From contig NZ_FPKU01000003.1 of assembly GCF_900119845.1 (NCBI RefSeq), forward strand, positions 489,990 through 553,989: a DNA stretch of 64,000 nucleotides, read 5' to 3'. This stretch comes from Devosia enhydra. GTDB lineage: Bacteria > Pseudomonadota > Alphaproteobacteria > Rhizobiales > Devosiaceae. Below, in pieces: positions 48,101 through 57,292 of the stretch (position 1 is its first letter; every line of letters starts with the position of its first letter). Made by a program: the position numbers and the translations under genes. Below the pieces are notes generated by a model that saw nothing but the letters and a program-made list of their open reading frames with translations, was not told the DNA's origin and ran no database searches.

Positions 48101-51100
48101 CTAGTAATCCGCCTCGTAGAAGATGCCGATGCTCGAATCCCCGTCGAGCCCGGTCGAGGCGCGCGCGCGGATATCGTCGGTGATGTCGAGATTGACGTTC
48201 ACCCGGCTGTTGCCATCGGCCCCCGCCGTCACGCCCAGATAGATATTGTCCTGGATGTAGCGGCCGGCCTGCACGGCGACATTGCCCTCTTCGTCGGTGA
48301 CCACGTCGAGATCGTCGAGCCCGGCGCGTTCCCGCAGCGAATCGACGATGGAATTGCCCCCGCCCCCACCTGCGAGTTCTGCCGCCGCGCCGGCGAGCCG
48401 CGCCACCTGTAGCGGCGAAAGCTCGCCCATCGAGCGGTTGAACAAGAGCCGGGCCAGCACCTCATCCTGCGGCAAGGCCGGAGACGAGGAGAAATCGACC
48501 GACAGGTCCGAAAGCCGTCCCGACACTGTCACGAACACCACGATGCCCTCGCCCTCGGTGCGCGCCACGAGGTTGAGCGAGGGATCGAGCGTGCCCACCA
48601 GGGTCAGCGAGCCTTCTTCGAGCGTGATGCGCTGGCCCAGCATCGAGAGCCGGCCGCGAATGAGCTGGAAGCCGCCCACCGGCCGGATGTCCATGATCGG
48701 TCCAGTCAGCCGCACCGACCCGCCCAGTTCCGCATCGAGGCCGCGACCGCGCACGAAGATCTGGTTGGGCGCCGACACCGTGATGTCGAGCTGCACCACC
48801 GACGGACGCGTCTGCGGAATCGGCGCTCCACCGGCATCGATCATCGCCCGTCGCAGCGTGGCCGCGACCGGCGGTGGCGGGGCGCGGTGAGTGACATCGA
48901 TCAGACTTGCCGCGCCGCCAAAGGTTTCGGGCACGGTGACGTCGGCACGTTCGACGAAGACCTGACCAGAAAGCAGCGGATTGCGCATCAGCTGGCCCGA
49001 GACCCGCAGATCGCCCGAGAGCGTGGCGACGAAAAGGTCACCATCGGCATAGCGCGCCTGGTTGAGCGAGAGGCGGATATCGGCCGGATTGCCGGCAGAA
49101 AGCCCCACCGACCCCGAGGCCGCGATGCTGCCGCCCGTCGCGAGCCGCGCGGTCAGCGTGCCGATCTCGGCCCGGTCCCCCGACAGCGTGGCGCTGCCGG
49201 CGATATCAACGAGCCGCAGATTGAGCTCGGGATCGACATAGCCGGCCCCGCTGGTCGAAACCGTGCCTGTTGCCTGAGGGTCGCTGAGCGAACCGGTGAC
49301 CCTCGCCTCGAGCCGAGCGACGCCCGAAAGCTGCCCGCCGCGATCGGCGAGGAAGCGGTTGCCGAGCGCCAGCGGCGCCGAACCCGACGCACGGATATCG
49401 AGGCCCCGGCCCGAAAGCGGCACGGTGCCAGACCCGGTGAGAGCCAGCCCGCCGGCCCCGCTCGCCTCGGCCGAGGCGATGCGCACCGCATTGTCGGCAA
49501 AGCTGCCCTGGGCGGTAAAGCGCAGGGGCGCGATGCCGAACGGTTCGATGGCCGTCGCCCCGATCCCCGTTCCGGTGAGCGAAAAGCTCGCCTGCGGGTC
49601 GGATGCGCTGCCGGTGATGCGGCCCGTGCCCGAAACCGTGCCGGCAAGCCCGAGGCCGGGCTGGATGGCATTGGCGGCCGAAAGCGGCAAGGCTTCGAGC
49701 GAGAGCGCGATATCGAGCGCCTCGCCGGCCGTGCCGGTTGCGACGAGCCGCCCGCCCCCGACATCGAGCTGCACGCGATCAAGGCTCACCCGTCCGTCAT
49801 CGATGGCAAAGGCCGTGGGCTGAGCCAGCCGCGCCGTCAGCCCGCCCTGAACGAGGCTCGCCCGTTCGAGCGCCAGGCGATAGCCGGCCTCCCCGATGGG
49901 CGAGAGGCTGCCGGCCGCCGAAATACTGGCCCCGGTGGCAAGATCGGCCTGGCCCTCAAAGCCCGTGCTGGCGCCCGAGCGCCGCGCCATGGCCGAAAAG
50001 CGCGAGGCTTCGACCCCGCCGGCCACGAGGCCCGAGCCGGTCGCCGTGCCATCGATCGCCGGAACCCCGAAGAGATCGTCGATCTCGGCAGAAATCTCGG
50101 CGGCAGCAAGCCGGGTGTCCATCAGCGACAGGCCGCGCACCGAGCCCGAAACCGTCGCGCTCTGGCGCCCGTCGACCGGCGAAAGGCTGATATCGGCATT
50201 TGCCGCGCCAGACGCGCGCTGCAGGAAGAGCGCGGCGGCGGTCGAAATATCGGGCGCAACCAGCCGCAATTGTCCGGTCAGGAGCCCGGCCTCATCCTGC
50301 ACGATGCCGCCGGTGAGGGCCGCGCCGCCGGCGGTGAAAGAGAGGCCCTCGATGCGGCGCACGGCGCCGTCGACCGCGAGAGTGCCCGCCAGCGCCACGC
50401 GCTGGCCTTCGAGCGTCGCGCCACCATCGAGCGTGCCGGTGACGACGCCTTCGGGGGAAATCGCGCCATCAAAGCCGAAGCGTCCCCCCGCAAGGCTGCG
50501 GCCCGCGAGCCGCCCGGTGGGGGCTTCGCCCACCAGCGACAGCGCGATGGTGCCTTCGCCGCGCGCGGTGCCGGTGACGGTCACCGCGCCAGACGCGTCA
50601 GGGGAAACGAGCCCAAGATCGCTCAGCCGCCCGGCGAAGCGGAAATCGGCAGCGCCCGTCGCAAAGCGACCATCTGCAGTCAATTCAACCCGCTCATTGC
50701 CTATCCGGAAGCCAGTGGCCGAAAAGCCCGTTTCGGTGCGCGCGAGACGGCCGGTTACCGAGGCTTGCCCGGCCAGCAACCGGTCGGCGATCTCGTCATC
50801 AAGAACCAGGTCCGTCGTCTGCCCTTGCAGCGCAAGGTCGAAGCCGCCGGTCAAGGGCGCGATGGTGCCTTCGGCCGCAAGGCTGAGCGCCCCGCCGAGG
50901 TCTCGCCCGGCCAGTTCGGAGAACGGCGCGACCTGCCCATAGACAGTGACCGTGCCATCGAAAACCGTATCGGCAACGGTCCCCGAGACCGCCAGTTCGA
51001 GTGCCTGCGCCACGAGGCGCAACTGAGCCAGTTGCAGCGGCTCGCCCGCGCTCCACTGGCCGGCAAATCCGAGGGCCGCGCTCTGTCCGAGCGCCGCCGA

Positions 51101-52423
51101 AATCTCGGCATCGCTGGCTGAGATGCCCGCCAGCGCGCCATCGCCATTGAAAGTGACCCGTCGCGTTGCCGGATCATCGAGCCCGGCGGCGACGCCGGAA
51201 GCGGCGAGCGTCAGCCGCTCGGCCGCCAGCGTGCCATTGGCGAAGCCGTTGACCGTCACCGCCGCCGTCCAGTCCTCGCTGCCGGCGCGGCCGAAATCGA
51301 CGGTGAGATCGGCGCGGCCGACCCGCGTCGCGGCACCGGGAACCGGCAGCAGCACCGTGCCGCCGCCGGGATTGAGGATACGGCCTTCGAGCGAGAGCTG
51401 ACGCAGGAAGCCGTCGGCGCTCGTGCGCCCGGCGCCCGATAGCCCCAGCTGCCCGCCCGAGAGCGAAAAACGCGAAACATCGACCCCGCCCGCCGAGCGC
51501 ACCAGCGCTTCGGCGCTGAGGCTGGTCTCGGGCCCGAAAAAGTCGCGATAGGCCGGCGCCACGAGCTGTGCGAGCGGCCCGCCGAGATCGGCATTGATCT
51601 GGAGACCCTCCGCAACCCCGGAGATGCGGGCCGTGCCGGCCAGCGCCCGCGTGCCCCCGGCATCGAGCGTCAGCTGGGCGTTGAGAGCGTCGAGCGGCCC
51701 GGCACCGGTCACCCCCAGCGCGATTTCCGGACGGCCTTCGATGGAGAGCAGATTGGCGAGAATGCCGTTGGGCGGCTCCACCAGCGAGAGCGCCAGATCG
51801 ACCTGCTGGTCGGCATTGGCGTAGGTGACATCGAGGGTCAGCGAGCCGCCCGGGCCGTCGAGCCGCTGGATGGCCAGATCGGTATCGAGCGAGCCGCCTT
51901 CGAGGCGCAGCGCCCCGGTGACCGAAAGCTCCGAGCCGAGCCCGAACACCTGCTCACCAAAGCGCACGGAAGGCACGCTCAACTCTTCGAGAATGATGGC
52001 GACGGGAAATTCCGGCACCTCGAAGCCGCCCGCCTCGGGGCTGGGCAGGGCGGGCGTCGGCGAGGGCGTGGCCACGGGATTTCGGGCATAGTCGATGCTT
52101 TCGGCCGAAAGGCTGCGCACCTGCAGGCGCCCGCCGAACAGCGCGCCACGATCCCAGTTGATCGCAGCATTGACGATGGTGAGCCACACGCCTTCGCCGT
52201 CGGAAATGGTGATCTGCCGGATCGTCGCCTCTTCGGACAGAATCCCCTCGATATTGGAGATGCGGATCTGCCGTTCCGGCGTCGAGAGCTGGCCTTCCAC
52301 GAACTGCACGAACCAGTCGCGCTGCTCCTCGGGGCTCATCTGGTCCTGCGCGATGAGCGGCAGGGCGAGCGGGGAGGCCAGAAGGCCGGCAGCAATCAGC
52401 GATGGTACGAAAACCCGTCTCAA
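48101..52423 (-). CDS. tamB: Translocation and assembly module protein TamB
   Basis: 1440 residues. One N-terminal signal-anchor (VFVPSLIAAGLLASPLALPL), then a very long beta-rich, glycine/alanine-rich region of AsmA/TamB type, and the conserved C-terminal DUF490 domain (about the last 350 residues, with PLLSGQVFVERADVTVPETF and VEVTVSGRLSDLSVDFSSSP-like stretches). It spans the periplasm and, with TamA, helps insert outer-membrane proteins or move lipids. The start is taken as TTG 52423, overlapping the tamA stop by four bases (TTGA), with AGGACAGG just upstream; no ATG/GTG fits, and the frame further upstream runs inside tamA. Confidence 0.9.
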   Translation of the reverse strand: MRRVFVPSLIAAGLLASPLALPLIAQDQMSPEEQRDWFVQFVEGQLSTPERQIRISNIEGILSEEATIRQITISDGEGVWLTIVNAAINWDRGALFGGRLQVRSLSAESIDYARNPVATPSPTPALPSPEAGGFEVPEFPVAIILEELSVPSVRFGEQVFGLGSELSVTGALRLEGGSLDTDLAIQRLDGPGGSLTLDVTYANADQQVDLALSLVEPPNGILANLLSIEGRPEIALGVTGAGPLDALNAQLTLDAGGTRALAGTARISGVAEGLQINADLGGPLAQLVAPAYRDFFGPETSLSAEALVRSAGGVDVSRFSLSGGQLGLSGAGRTSADGFLRQLSLEGRILNPGGGTVLLPVPGAATRVGRADLTVDFGRAGSEDWTAAVTVNGFANGTLAAERLTLAASGVAAGLDDPATRRVTFNGDGALAGISASDAEISAALGQSAALGFAGQWSAGEPLQLAQLRLVAQALELAVSGTVADTVFDGTVTVYGQVAPFSELAGRDLGGALSLAAEGTIAPLTGGFDLALQGQTTDLVLDDEIADRLLAGQASVTGRLARTETGFSATGFRIGNERVELTADGRFATGAADFRFAGRLSDLGLVSPDASGAVTVTGTARGEGTIALSLVGEAPTGRLAGRSLAGGRFGFDGAISPEGVVTGTLDGGATLEGQRVALAGTLAVDGAVRRIEGLSFTAGGAALTGGIVQDEAGLLTGQLRLVAPDISTAAALFLQRASGAANADISLSPVDGRQSATVSGSVRGLSLMDTRLAAAEISAEIDDLFGVPAIDGTATGSGLVAGGVEASRFSAMARRSGASTGFEGQADLATGASISAAGSLSPIGEAGYRLALERASLVQGGLTARLAQPTAFAIDDGRVSLDRVQLDVGGGRLVATGTAGEALDIALSLEALPLSAANAIQPGLGLAGTVSGTGRITGSASDPQASFSLTGTGIGATAIEPFGIAPLRFTAQGSFADNAVRIASAEASGAGGLALTGSGTVPLSGRGLDIRASGSAPLALGNRFLADRGGQLSGVARLEARVTGSLSDPQATGTVSTSGAGYVDPELNLRLVDIAGSATLSGDRAEIGTLTARLATGGSIAASGSVGLSAGNPADIRLSLNQARYADGDLFVATLSGDLRVSGQLMRNPLLSGQVFVERADVTVPETFGGAASLIDVTHRAPPPPVAATLRRAMIDAGGAPIPQTRPSVVQLDITVSAPNQIFVRGRGLDAELGGSVRLTGPIMDIRPVGGFQLIRGRLSMLGQRITLEEGSLTLVGTLDPSLNLVARTEGEGIVVFVTVSGRLSDLSVDFSSSPALPQDEVLARLLFNRSMGELSPLQVARLAGAAAELAGGGGGNSIVDSLRERAGLDDLDVVTDEEGNVAVQAGRYIQDNIYLGVTAGADGNSRVNVNLDITDDIRARASTGLDGDSSIGIFYEADY

Positions 52424-54354
52424 AACGCCTGTCCTATACCGACATACAGCGCGTAATCGGGGTCGCCCTCGCGCTTGTTGAGAGGAAAGGCGAGATCGAG
52501 CCGCAATGGCCCGAGCCCGGTGAAATAGCGCAGCCCGATACCGGCGCCGAAGCGGATATCGTCGACGCCGGGAAAGCCCTCGGCGGTGACGGCGCCCGCA
52601 TCGAGGAAGGCCACGGCGCCGAAATCGCCCATGAGGCGCGCCCGCGCCTCCACCGAGCCTTCCATCAGATACCGCCCGCCGGTCACCGTGCCGCCCGGGC
52701 CATCCACCCCGATGCCGCGATAGGCATAGCCGCGCACCGATCCGCCGCCACCGGCAAAGAACAGCCGGTCGGGCGGCGCCTCCTCGATGGGGGGACCGAC
52801 CAGCGCGCCGAGCTTGGCCCGGGCCGCCAGCACCACAGTCGGATCGGCCGAAACGCCCCAATAGGCGCGCACTTCGGCCGTCGTGCGGAAAGCGGGGTTG
52901 CCGTAGAAGAATTCATAGAAGGGCTCGACCGTCGCCTGGGCATAAAAGCCCTCCGTGGCGTCGAGCGGCTCGTCGCGATTGTCGAAGGTGGCCGTGCCGC
53001 TGAGGCCGACAAGCGAGAAATCGCGGGTGCCGAAGCTGTCCTCGAAGCGGGCGAACTCGTAGAAGGCCGCACCCTCGATGGTGGTGGTATCGAGCAGGTA
53101 GTGGGTCGCACCCAGCCGCGCATTGGCCGAGGTTTCGGTATAGGCGGGCAGAACCGTGCGCTCGGCCGCGATGGCGGCGATGAGGTCGGTATCGGGGTCC
53201 GGAAAACCCGGCTTGGTGAAGGTGCCACCGAACGCGTAGTCGAAATCGGCGGTGCTGACCGGGAAGCCGATGCCGGCGATCTTGGCATCGAGCCTCAGCC
53301 GCTCGGCCCGGCCGAAGACGTTGCGCCAGAGGTGATAGCCCTCGATGCCCAGCCCATCCACCGTCGAGAAGGTGGCGCCAGCCCCGAAGCGCCGGCCCGG
53401 CAACTCTTCGACCGTCACGGTGAACGGCAAAAGCCCGGTGTCGGAAATCCGTTCGGCCGGCTCGACGCGCATGGCGCGGAAGGCCTCGAGGCGCATCAGC
53501 CGGCGCTCGGCCCGGCGCACATCATCGGGATCATATTCATCGCCGCCGCGCAGGCCCGTCTGCTCGGCGATGAAGCCCGGATCGACCGCCTGCGCACCGG
53601 TCACCGAGACCGGTCCCACAAAGGCCCGCCGGCCCGGATCGATCAGGATGGCGACGTCCACCTGCCGCGTCCGGTGGTCGGCGACCACATCGCGCGACAC
53701 CACGGTGGCGCGGGCAAAGCCCTGCTGCCGCCAGGCTTCGAGCGCCAGCTGCTCGGCCCTCAGGATCACGCCGGCCTTGGCGACTTCGCCGCGTCCATAG
53801 CCGACCGATTCGGGGGGATCGACGATATCGTCCGGGTCATCGGTCAGCGGCGCGCGATTGCTGATCGTCACGCGCTCGAAGCGGAATTCGGGGCCCGGAT
53901 CGACGGTGACCGTTACCGGCGCCGGATCGGGGAGGCGCGTGTCGGGCGGCAGGTTGGCCGCTTCGCGCCCGGCGATGAGGATCGAGATCGCTCCGCCATA
54001 ATAGCCCTGCTGCTGCAGCGCGCCGAGGATGCGGCGATAGTCGCCCCTCGCCTTTGCGATGAGGCCTGCGGCTCCCGAGGCCGGCTCGCTCTCGTCGGCG
54101 AGAAGCTGCGAGGCACCGCGAATGGCGCTTTCGAGCTCGCCGGTCGCACTGCCGGTCGAGAAGGTGACCGCATAGCCCTGTGGCTCCGCGATCACGGCGG
54201 CGGCGTCCTCATCGGCCTGGTCGCCGAAAAGGCGGATACCGAAGAGTTCGAACGCGGTGGCGCCGGTCGCCGGAACTGCGGCAACCGAAGCAAGAAGGGC
54301 GAGAATGAGTGGCCGGAGAGTCAGTGGTCTGGTGTCCTGTTGCCCCACGATCAT
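52420..54354 (-). CDS. tamA: Autotransporter/translocation assembly protein TamA (Omp85 family)
   Basis: 644 residues, outer membrane. Signal peptide LILALLASVAAVPATGATA, POTRA domains (about 50-290: YYGGAISILIAGREA, FRFERVTISNRAPL), and a C-terminal 16-strand barrel with the Omp85 signature FFAGGGGSVRGYAYRGIG (the VRGY lid-lock motif), ending in the aromatic YALYVGIGQAF. It heads the tamA-tamB pair. ATG at 54354 has only a weak ribosome site. A GTG three codons later is an alternative. Confidence 0.92.
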   Translation of the reverse strand: MIVGQQDTRPLTLRPLILALLASVAAVPATGATAFELFGIRLFGDQADEDAAAVIAEPQGYAVTFSTGSATGELESAIRGASQLLADESEPASGAAGLIAKARGDYRRILGALQQQGYYGGAISILIAGREAANLPPDTRLPDPAPVTVTVDPGPEFRFERVTISNRAPLTDDPDDIVDPPESVGYGRGEVAKAGVILRAEQLALEAWRQQGFARATVVSRDVVADHRTRQVDVAILIDPGRRAFVGPVSVTGAQAVDPGFIAEQTGLRGGDEYDPDDVRRAERRLMRLEAFRAMRVEPAERISDTGLLPFTVTVEELPGRRFGAGATFSTVDGLGIEGYHLWRNVFGRAERLRLDAKIAGIGFPVSTADFDYAFGGTFTKPGFPDPDTDLIAAIAAERTVLPAYTETSANARLGATHYLLDTTTIEGAAFYEFARFEDSFGTRDFSLVGLSGTATFDNRDEPLDATEGFYAQATVEPFYEFFYGNPAFRTTAEVRAYWGVSADPTVVLAARAKLGALVGPPIEEAPPDRLFFAGGGGSVRGYAYRGIGVDGPGGTVTGGRYLMEGSVEARARLMGDFGAVAFLDAGAVTAEGFPGVDDIRFGAGIGLRYFTGLGPLRLDLAFPLNKREGDPDYALYVGIGQAF

Positions 54355-54687
54355 CCGCTGCTAACCTAACCAGCCGCTGAAGAGACATGGTTAGCAAAGC
54401 CTTGCGGCGTGCCGCCCGATGGCGGCAGTCAGGCAACCCTTTCGACGCTGGCTGGCCTCGCGCCCATAGCGACTAAGCTTCTGGGCAACACTGTGGCGTC
54501 GCTGTGGCAACCCTGCATCGCCTGCAAACCCTCTGCGAAAAAGCGCGGCGATAGGTAGCCGATAGGCGACCCGCCCCCTCGGCGCAACCGCACATTGGCT
54601 GATTTGCCCTTCGAAAAGACCTTCACGGGAACGCGGGGCGTGATCAGGCGTTGGGCGAGCTAAGCGTCAAACCCCGGGGGAAGTCAC
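54355..54687. other. Intergenic region upstream of tamA (333 bp), no convincing gene
   Basis: A possible 65-codon minus-strand frame (54429-54626) has no ribosome site or recognisable features and is not called. The region should hold the tamA promoter (minus) and that of the small membrane-protein gene (plus). I see no tRNA or strong palindrome. Confidence 0.6.
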
Positions 54688-54855
54688 ATGCCGATCATCT
54701 TCATCATCCTGCTTGCCATCCTCATCGGCCAGGTCGGGTTCTGGGACGCGATGGGCTCGGTGCTGGGCGCATTCGCGATGGTGGCGCTCTTCTTCATCGT
54801 GCTCATCGCCGCCATAGTCATCGGCGGCCTGATGCTGGTGCGTCGCTTCCGCTGA
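54688..54855 (+). CDS. Small hydrophobic membrane protein, 55 residues
   Basis: Sequence begins MPIIFIILLAILIGQVGFWD and continues with a second hydrophobic stretch (GAFAMVALFFIVLIAAIVIGG) and ends LVRRFR. Two membrane segments with a positively charged C-terminus give a credible topology. GGGGGAAG lies six bases before the ATG, supporting translation. It stands alone between tamA and the tautomerase genes. No family recognised; possibly a stress or envelope small protein. Confidence 0.75.
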   Translation: MPIIFIILLAILIGQVGFWDAMGSVLGAFAMVALFFIVLIAAIVIGGLMLVRRFR

Positions 54856-55068
54856 CAAGTCACGGGAAAATCACGGGAAAGCCGCCGCTTTCCGTAAATT
54901 CCTGACCTCATGATATTTGCGGGATCGGCCTTGCGCAGGTCGCGTCCCCGCCCCTCCCTGGTCTAGCCTCCGGGCTCCACCTCGCACGCCGCGACTTCGG
55001 GCTCATCGGTCCGGAGACGTCGAAGCCTGCGGGGCTGGGACATCTGATGCGTCCTGGAAAGGCCTTAC

Positions 55069-55299
55069 ATGATCATCCAAGTCTATATGGAAAGCAGCCG
55101 CACCGATGACGCCAAGCGTCTCGGCGCCAAGCTGCTCACCCAGGCGGCCGTCGATACGCTCGGCGTTCAGCCCGAATGGGTCACCGTCATCTACGAGAAT
55201 TTCGATCGCCCCGACTGGGCCATCGAAGGCGAATTGCTGAGCGACAAGATGGCCAAGCGCCTCGCCGCCCAGAAGGCCGCAGAAGAAGGAAAGGCCTGA
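55069..55299 (+). CDS. Tautomerase-like protein 1 (4-OT family, lacks Pro-1)
   Basis: 76 residues, 4-oxalocrotonate tautomerase-like beta-alpha-beta monomer. After the initiator Met comes Ile, not the catalytic Pro-1 of active tautomerases (MIIQVYME). The family-like segment WVTVIYENFDRPDWAIEGE aligns with its two neighbours. GGAAAGG precedes the ATG. First of three tandem paralogues; the gap to the next gene is three bases, so they are co-transcribed and coupled. Possibly a structural subunit of a mixed oligomer. Confidence 0.82.
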   Translation: MIIQVYMESSRTDDAKRLGAKLLTQAAVDTLGVQPEWVTVIYENFDRPDWAIEGELLSDKMAKRLAAQKAAEEGKA

Positions 55300-55302
55300 G
55301 CC

Positions 55303-55518
55303 ATGCCCATCATCACCATCCAGATGGACAAGGGCCGCTCGGTCCAGACCAAGCGCGAAGTGGCGGCCGCCGTCACCGATGCCATCGTCAACACCCTCGG
55401 GGGCGAGCGCAAATGGGTCACCATCCTCTTTGAGGATTACGAGCGCAACGACTGGGCCATCGGCGGCAATCTCCAGCTCGATCGCCACGGGCCGCTGAAG
55501 CCCGAAACCTACAAGTAG
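55303..55518 (+). CDS. Tautomerase-like protein 2 (4-OT family, with Pro-1)
   Basis: 71 residues. MPIITIQMDKGRS gives Pro-1 after Met removal, the catalytic base of 4-oxalocrotonate tautomerases; the tail WVTILFEDYERNDWAIGGN contains the hydrophobic/aromatic segment expected at the site. GAAGGAAAGG, located in the end of gene 1, serves as ribosome site. Only this member of the three keeps Pro-1. Substrate unknown: an unsaturated 2-hydroxy/2-keto acid is usual for the family. Confidence 0.87.
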   Translation: MPIITIQMDKGRSVQTKREVAAAVTDAIVNTLGGERKWVTILFEDYERNDWAIGGNLQLDRHGPLKPETYK

Positions 55519-55538
55519 AAGACGAGGACGCTTTCGCC

Positions 55539-55757
55539 ATGATGATCATCGTGAAGATGGAAAAGGGCCGCAACGACGACACCAAGCGTCGCGCCGCCGA
55601 AGCGCTGACCAAGGCCGCCGTCGAGGGCCTCGCCACCAAGGCCTCGGGCTGCCACGTGCTGTTCGACGATTACACCAAGGAAAACTGGGCCATCGGCGGC
55701 GAGCTCCAGCTCGATCGTCGCGGCCCCGGCCTCGTCACCAACGGCAATCGCGAGTAA
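55539..55757 (+). CDS. Tautomerase-like protein 3 (4-OT family, lacks Pro-1)
   Basis: 72 residues. Begins MMIIVKMEKGRNDDTK, so Pro-1 is absent whichever ATG (55539 or 55542) is used. The middle (CHVLFDDYTKENWAIGGELQ) is close to protein 2, and LDRRGPG matches LDRHGPL of protein 2, so these two are the closer pair. GAGGAC upstream is a moderate ribosome site. Twenty bases after gene 2. Likely part of the same oligomer or a paralogue with another role. Confidence 0.82.
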   Translation: MMIIVKMEKGRNDDTKRRAAEALTKAAVEGLATKASGCHVLFDDYTKENWAIGGELQLDRRGPGLVTNGNRE

Positions 55758-55876
55758 GCGGCACCGCTCCGTTGCCGCGCGCGCGGCGGCGGAGTTTTCC
55801 CCAGTGTTTTTTTGATGTCCGCGCCTGTGAACCTTTCGCCCCCTGCTGCCTTATCATGGGTGAAAGGAGCACCATC

Positions 55877-56362
55877 ATGGCTTACGGATATGGACGCAAA
55901 CGCTGGATCGTACCTGCGGTCATGCTGGTGCTGGGCGGGGCCATGGTCCTGCCCGCCGCCGACGAGCCGGCAGCCGGCGCGAAGCCCGCGATCGCGGCAT
56001 CGGCCGAGGCTATTCCCGCATCGCCCGAGCAGAGGCTGATCGACAATCTGCGCAGCATGGCGCTTGTCGATGCTCCGGACGAACCGCAGGTCGCGCTCGC
56101 AGTCGCGCGTGCCCCGGTCGTCGAGCCCCGCGCCGCCGGGCCGGAACCGGTCACCCAATCAGCCGCTGCGATGACCGCCGTGGTCAATGCGGGTGCGCTC
56201 AATGTGCGCTCCGGCCCCTCCTCGTCGCAGGGCGTGGTCGGGCGGCTGGTGCGCGATGCAGAGGTCGAAGTGATCGGCGAAGCCAATGGCTGGCGCCAGA
56301 TCAGCACCTCGGATGGCGTCACGGGCTGGGTCTATGGCGATTATCTGCGCATGAACGGCTGA
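55877..56362 (+). CDS. SH3b-domain exported protein
   Basis: 161 residues. N-terminal signal or anchor (WIVPAVMLVLGGAMVLPAA), an Ala/Pro-rich region (30-95), then a bacterial SH3 domain at the C-terminus (about 100-161) with ALNVRSGPSSSQGVVGRL and NGWRQISTSDGVTGWVYGDYL. Such domains bind peptidoglycan peptides. ATG at 55877 follows AAAGGAG; an in-frame ATG at 55856 is an alternative. Its last 22 bases overlap the convergent psuK-like gene. Confidence 0.85.
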   Translation: MAYGYGRKRWIVPAVMLVLGGAMVLPAADEPAAGAKPAIAASAEAIPASPEQRLIDNLRSMALVDAPDEPQVALAVARAPVVEPRAAGPEPVTQSAAAMTAVVNAGALNVRSGPSSSQGVVGRLVRDAEVEVIGEANGWRQISTSDGVTGWVYGDYLRMNG

Positions 56363-57282
56363 TTGCCGGCGAACTGGTGCACCGGTACGACCCCAATCGC
56401 GGGTTGGCCGCCCACCTGCATCACTGCCTGCCCGCCAAGCGCCACGCCCGTCGCGAGGCAAGCATCGACCTCTCCGCCCCGCAGCCGGCAGGCGAGGTAG
56501 CCGGCTGCGAAAGCATCGCCTGCCCCGGTGGAATCGACCACCTGCAAGGCCTCGCGCGGCCGCGCTGATGTTAGGCGCCCGCCCACGGCCGCGATGGCCC
56601 CTTCGGCGCCGCGCTTGATGATCACGGTCGCAAAGACGTTCGCCAGCGCCGCCGCCTGCGCTTCGGGTTCGGCCTCCCCTGAGAGCAGCGCCGCTTCCTC
56701 GGCATTGGCGAAGACGAGATCGGCGCCCGAAACCCAGTCGAGAAAGACCTGCGGCCCCACATCCTCGAGAAAACCGGCAGAGCTGGGGTCTACCGCAACC
56801 AGAAGCCCGGCCGCGCGGGCCTGCGCCATGAAGCGCATCACTGCCCGCCGCGGGCCTTCGGCAAAGAGGCTGTAGCCAGAAACCAGCACCGCCGCCCCCT
56901 CCTGGTACAGATTGGGCGGCAGGTCGGCATCGCAGAGCCCCAGATTGGCGCCGCGATCGGTGAGGAAGCTGCGCTCGCCATCGGGATCGATGATGTTGAT
57001 GAGCGTGCCGGTGGGCCGCTCCCGATCGCGGCCAAGATAAGGCACGACCCCGATACTTCGGAAATGCGTTTCGAGCCCCGCCGCGTCGCCCTCGCCGACC
57101 CGCGCCACGAGCACCGTATCGACGCCGGCCGATGCCAGCCACGCTGCCTGATTGGCGCCCGAGCCGCCGGCGTGGCGGCTGATCGTGGCGCGACGATCCG
57201 AGCCACGCCGCAACGGGCCCTCGGGCCGCACGATGATGTCGGTCATCACATCGCCGATGACGACGACGCCGGCTCCGCTCAT
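56341..57282 (-). CDS. psuK: PfkB family kinase, probable pseudouridine kinase
   Basis: 313 residues. PfkB fold: VVIGDVMTDIIVRP at the start, sugar-site GGSGANQAAWLASAGV, and the catalytic DSTGAGDAFAAGYLACRL near 245-262. It begins ten bases after the psuG stop, and a PfkB kinase next to psuG is the standard pseudouridine route: the kinase makes pseudouridine 5'-phosphate, which PsuG splits. Start ATG 57282 has AGGGCAGGGG upstream; a longer frame to 57390 overlaps psuG. Call depends mainly on context. Confidence 0.85.
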   Translation of the reverse strand: MSGAGVVVIGDVMTDIIVRPEGPLRRGSDRRATISRHAGGSGANQAAWLASAGVDTVLVARVGEGDAAGLETHFRSIGVVPYLGRDRERPTGTLINIIDPDGERSFLTDRGANLGLCDADLPPNLYQEGAAVLVSGYSLFAEGPRRAVMRFMAQARAAGLLVAVDPSSAGFLEDVGPQVFLDWVSGADLVFANAEEAALLSGEAEPEAQAAALANVFATVIIKRGAEGAIAAVGGRLTSARPREALQVVDSTGAGDAFAAGYLACRLRGGEVDACLATGVALGGQAVMQVGGQPAIGVVPVHQFAGNQPFMRR

Positions 57283-57292
57283 GCCCCTGCCC

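Noticed and set aside
48887-51121. Open frame of over 700 codons on the plus strand opposite tamB
   Set aside because: Composition shadow of the tamB reading frame; no ribosome site or recognisable motif.
54429-54626. Possible 65-codon minus-strand gene upstream of tamA
   Set aside because: No ribosome site, basic low-complexity translation, no conservation visible; it also occupies the region expected to hold the tamA promoter.
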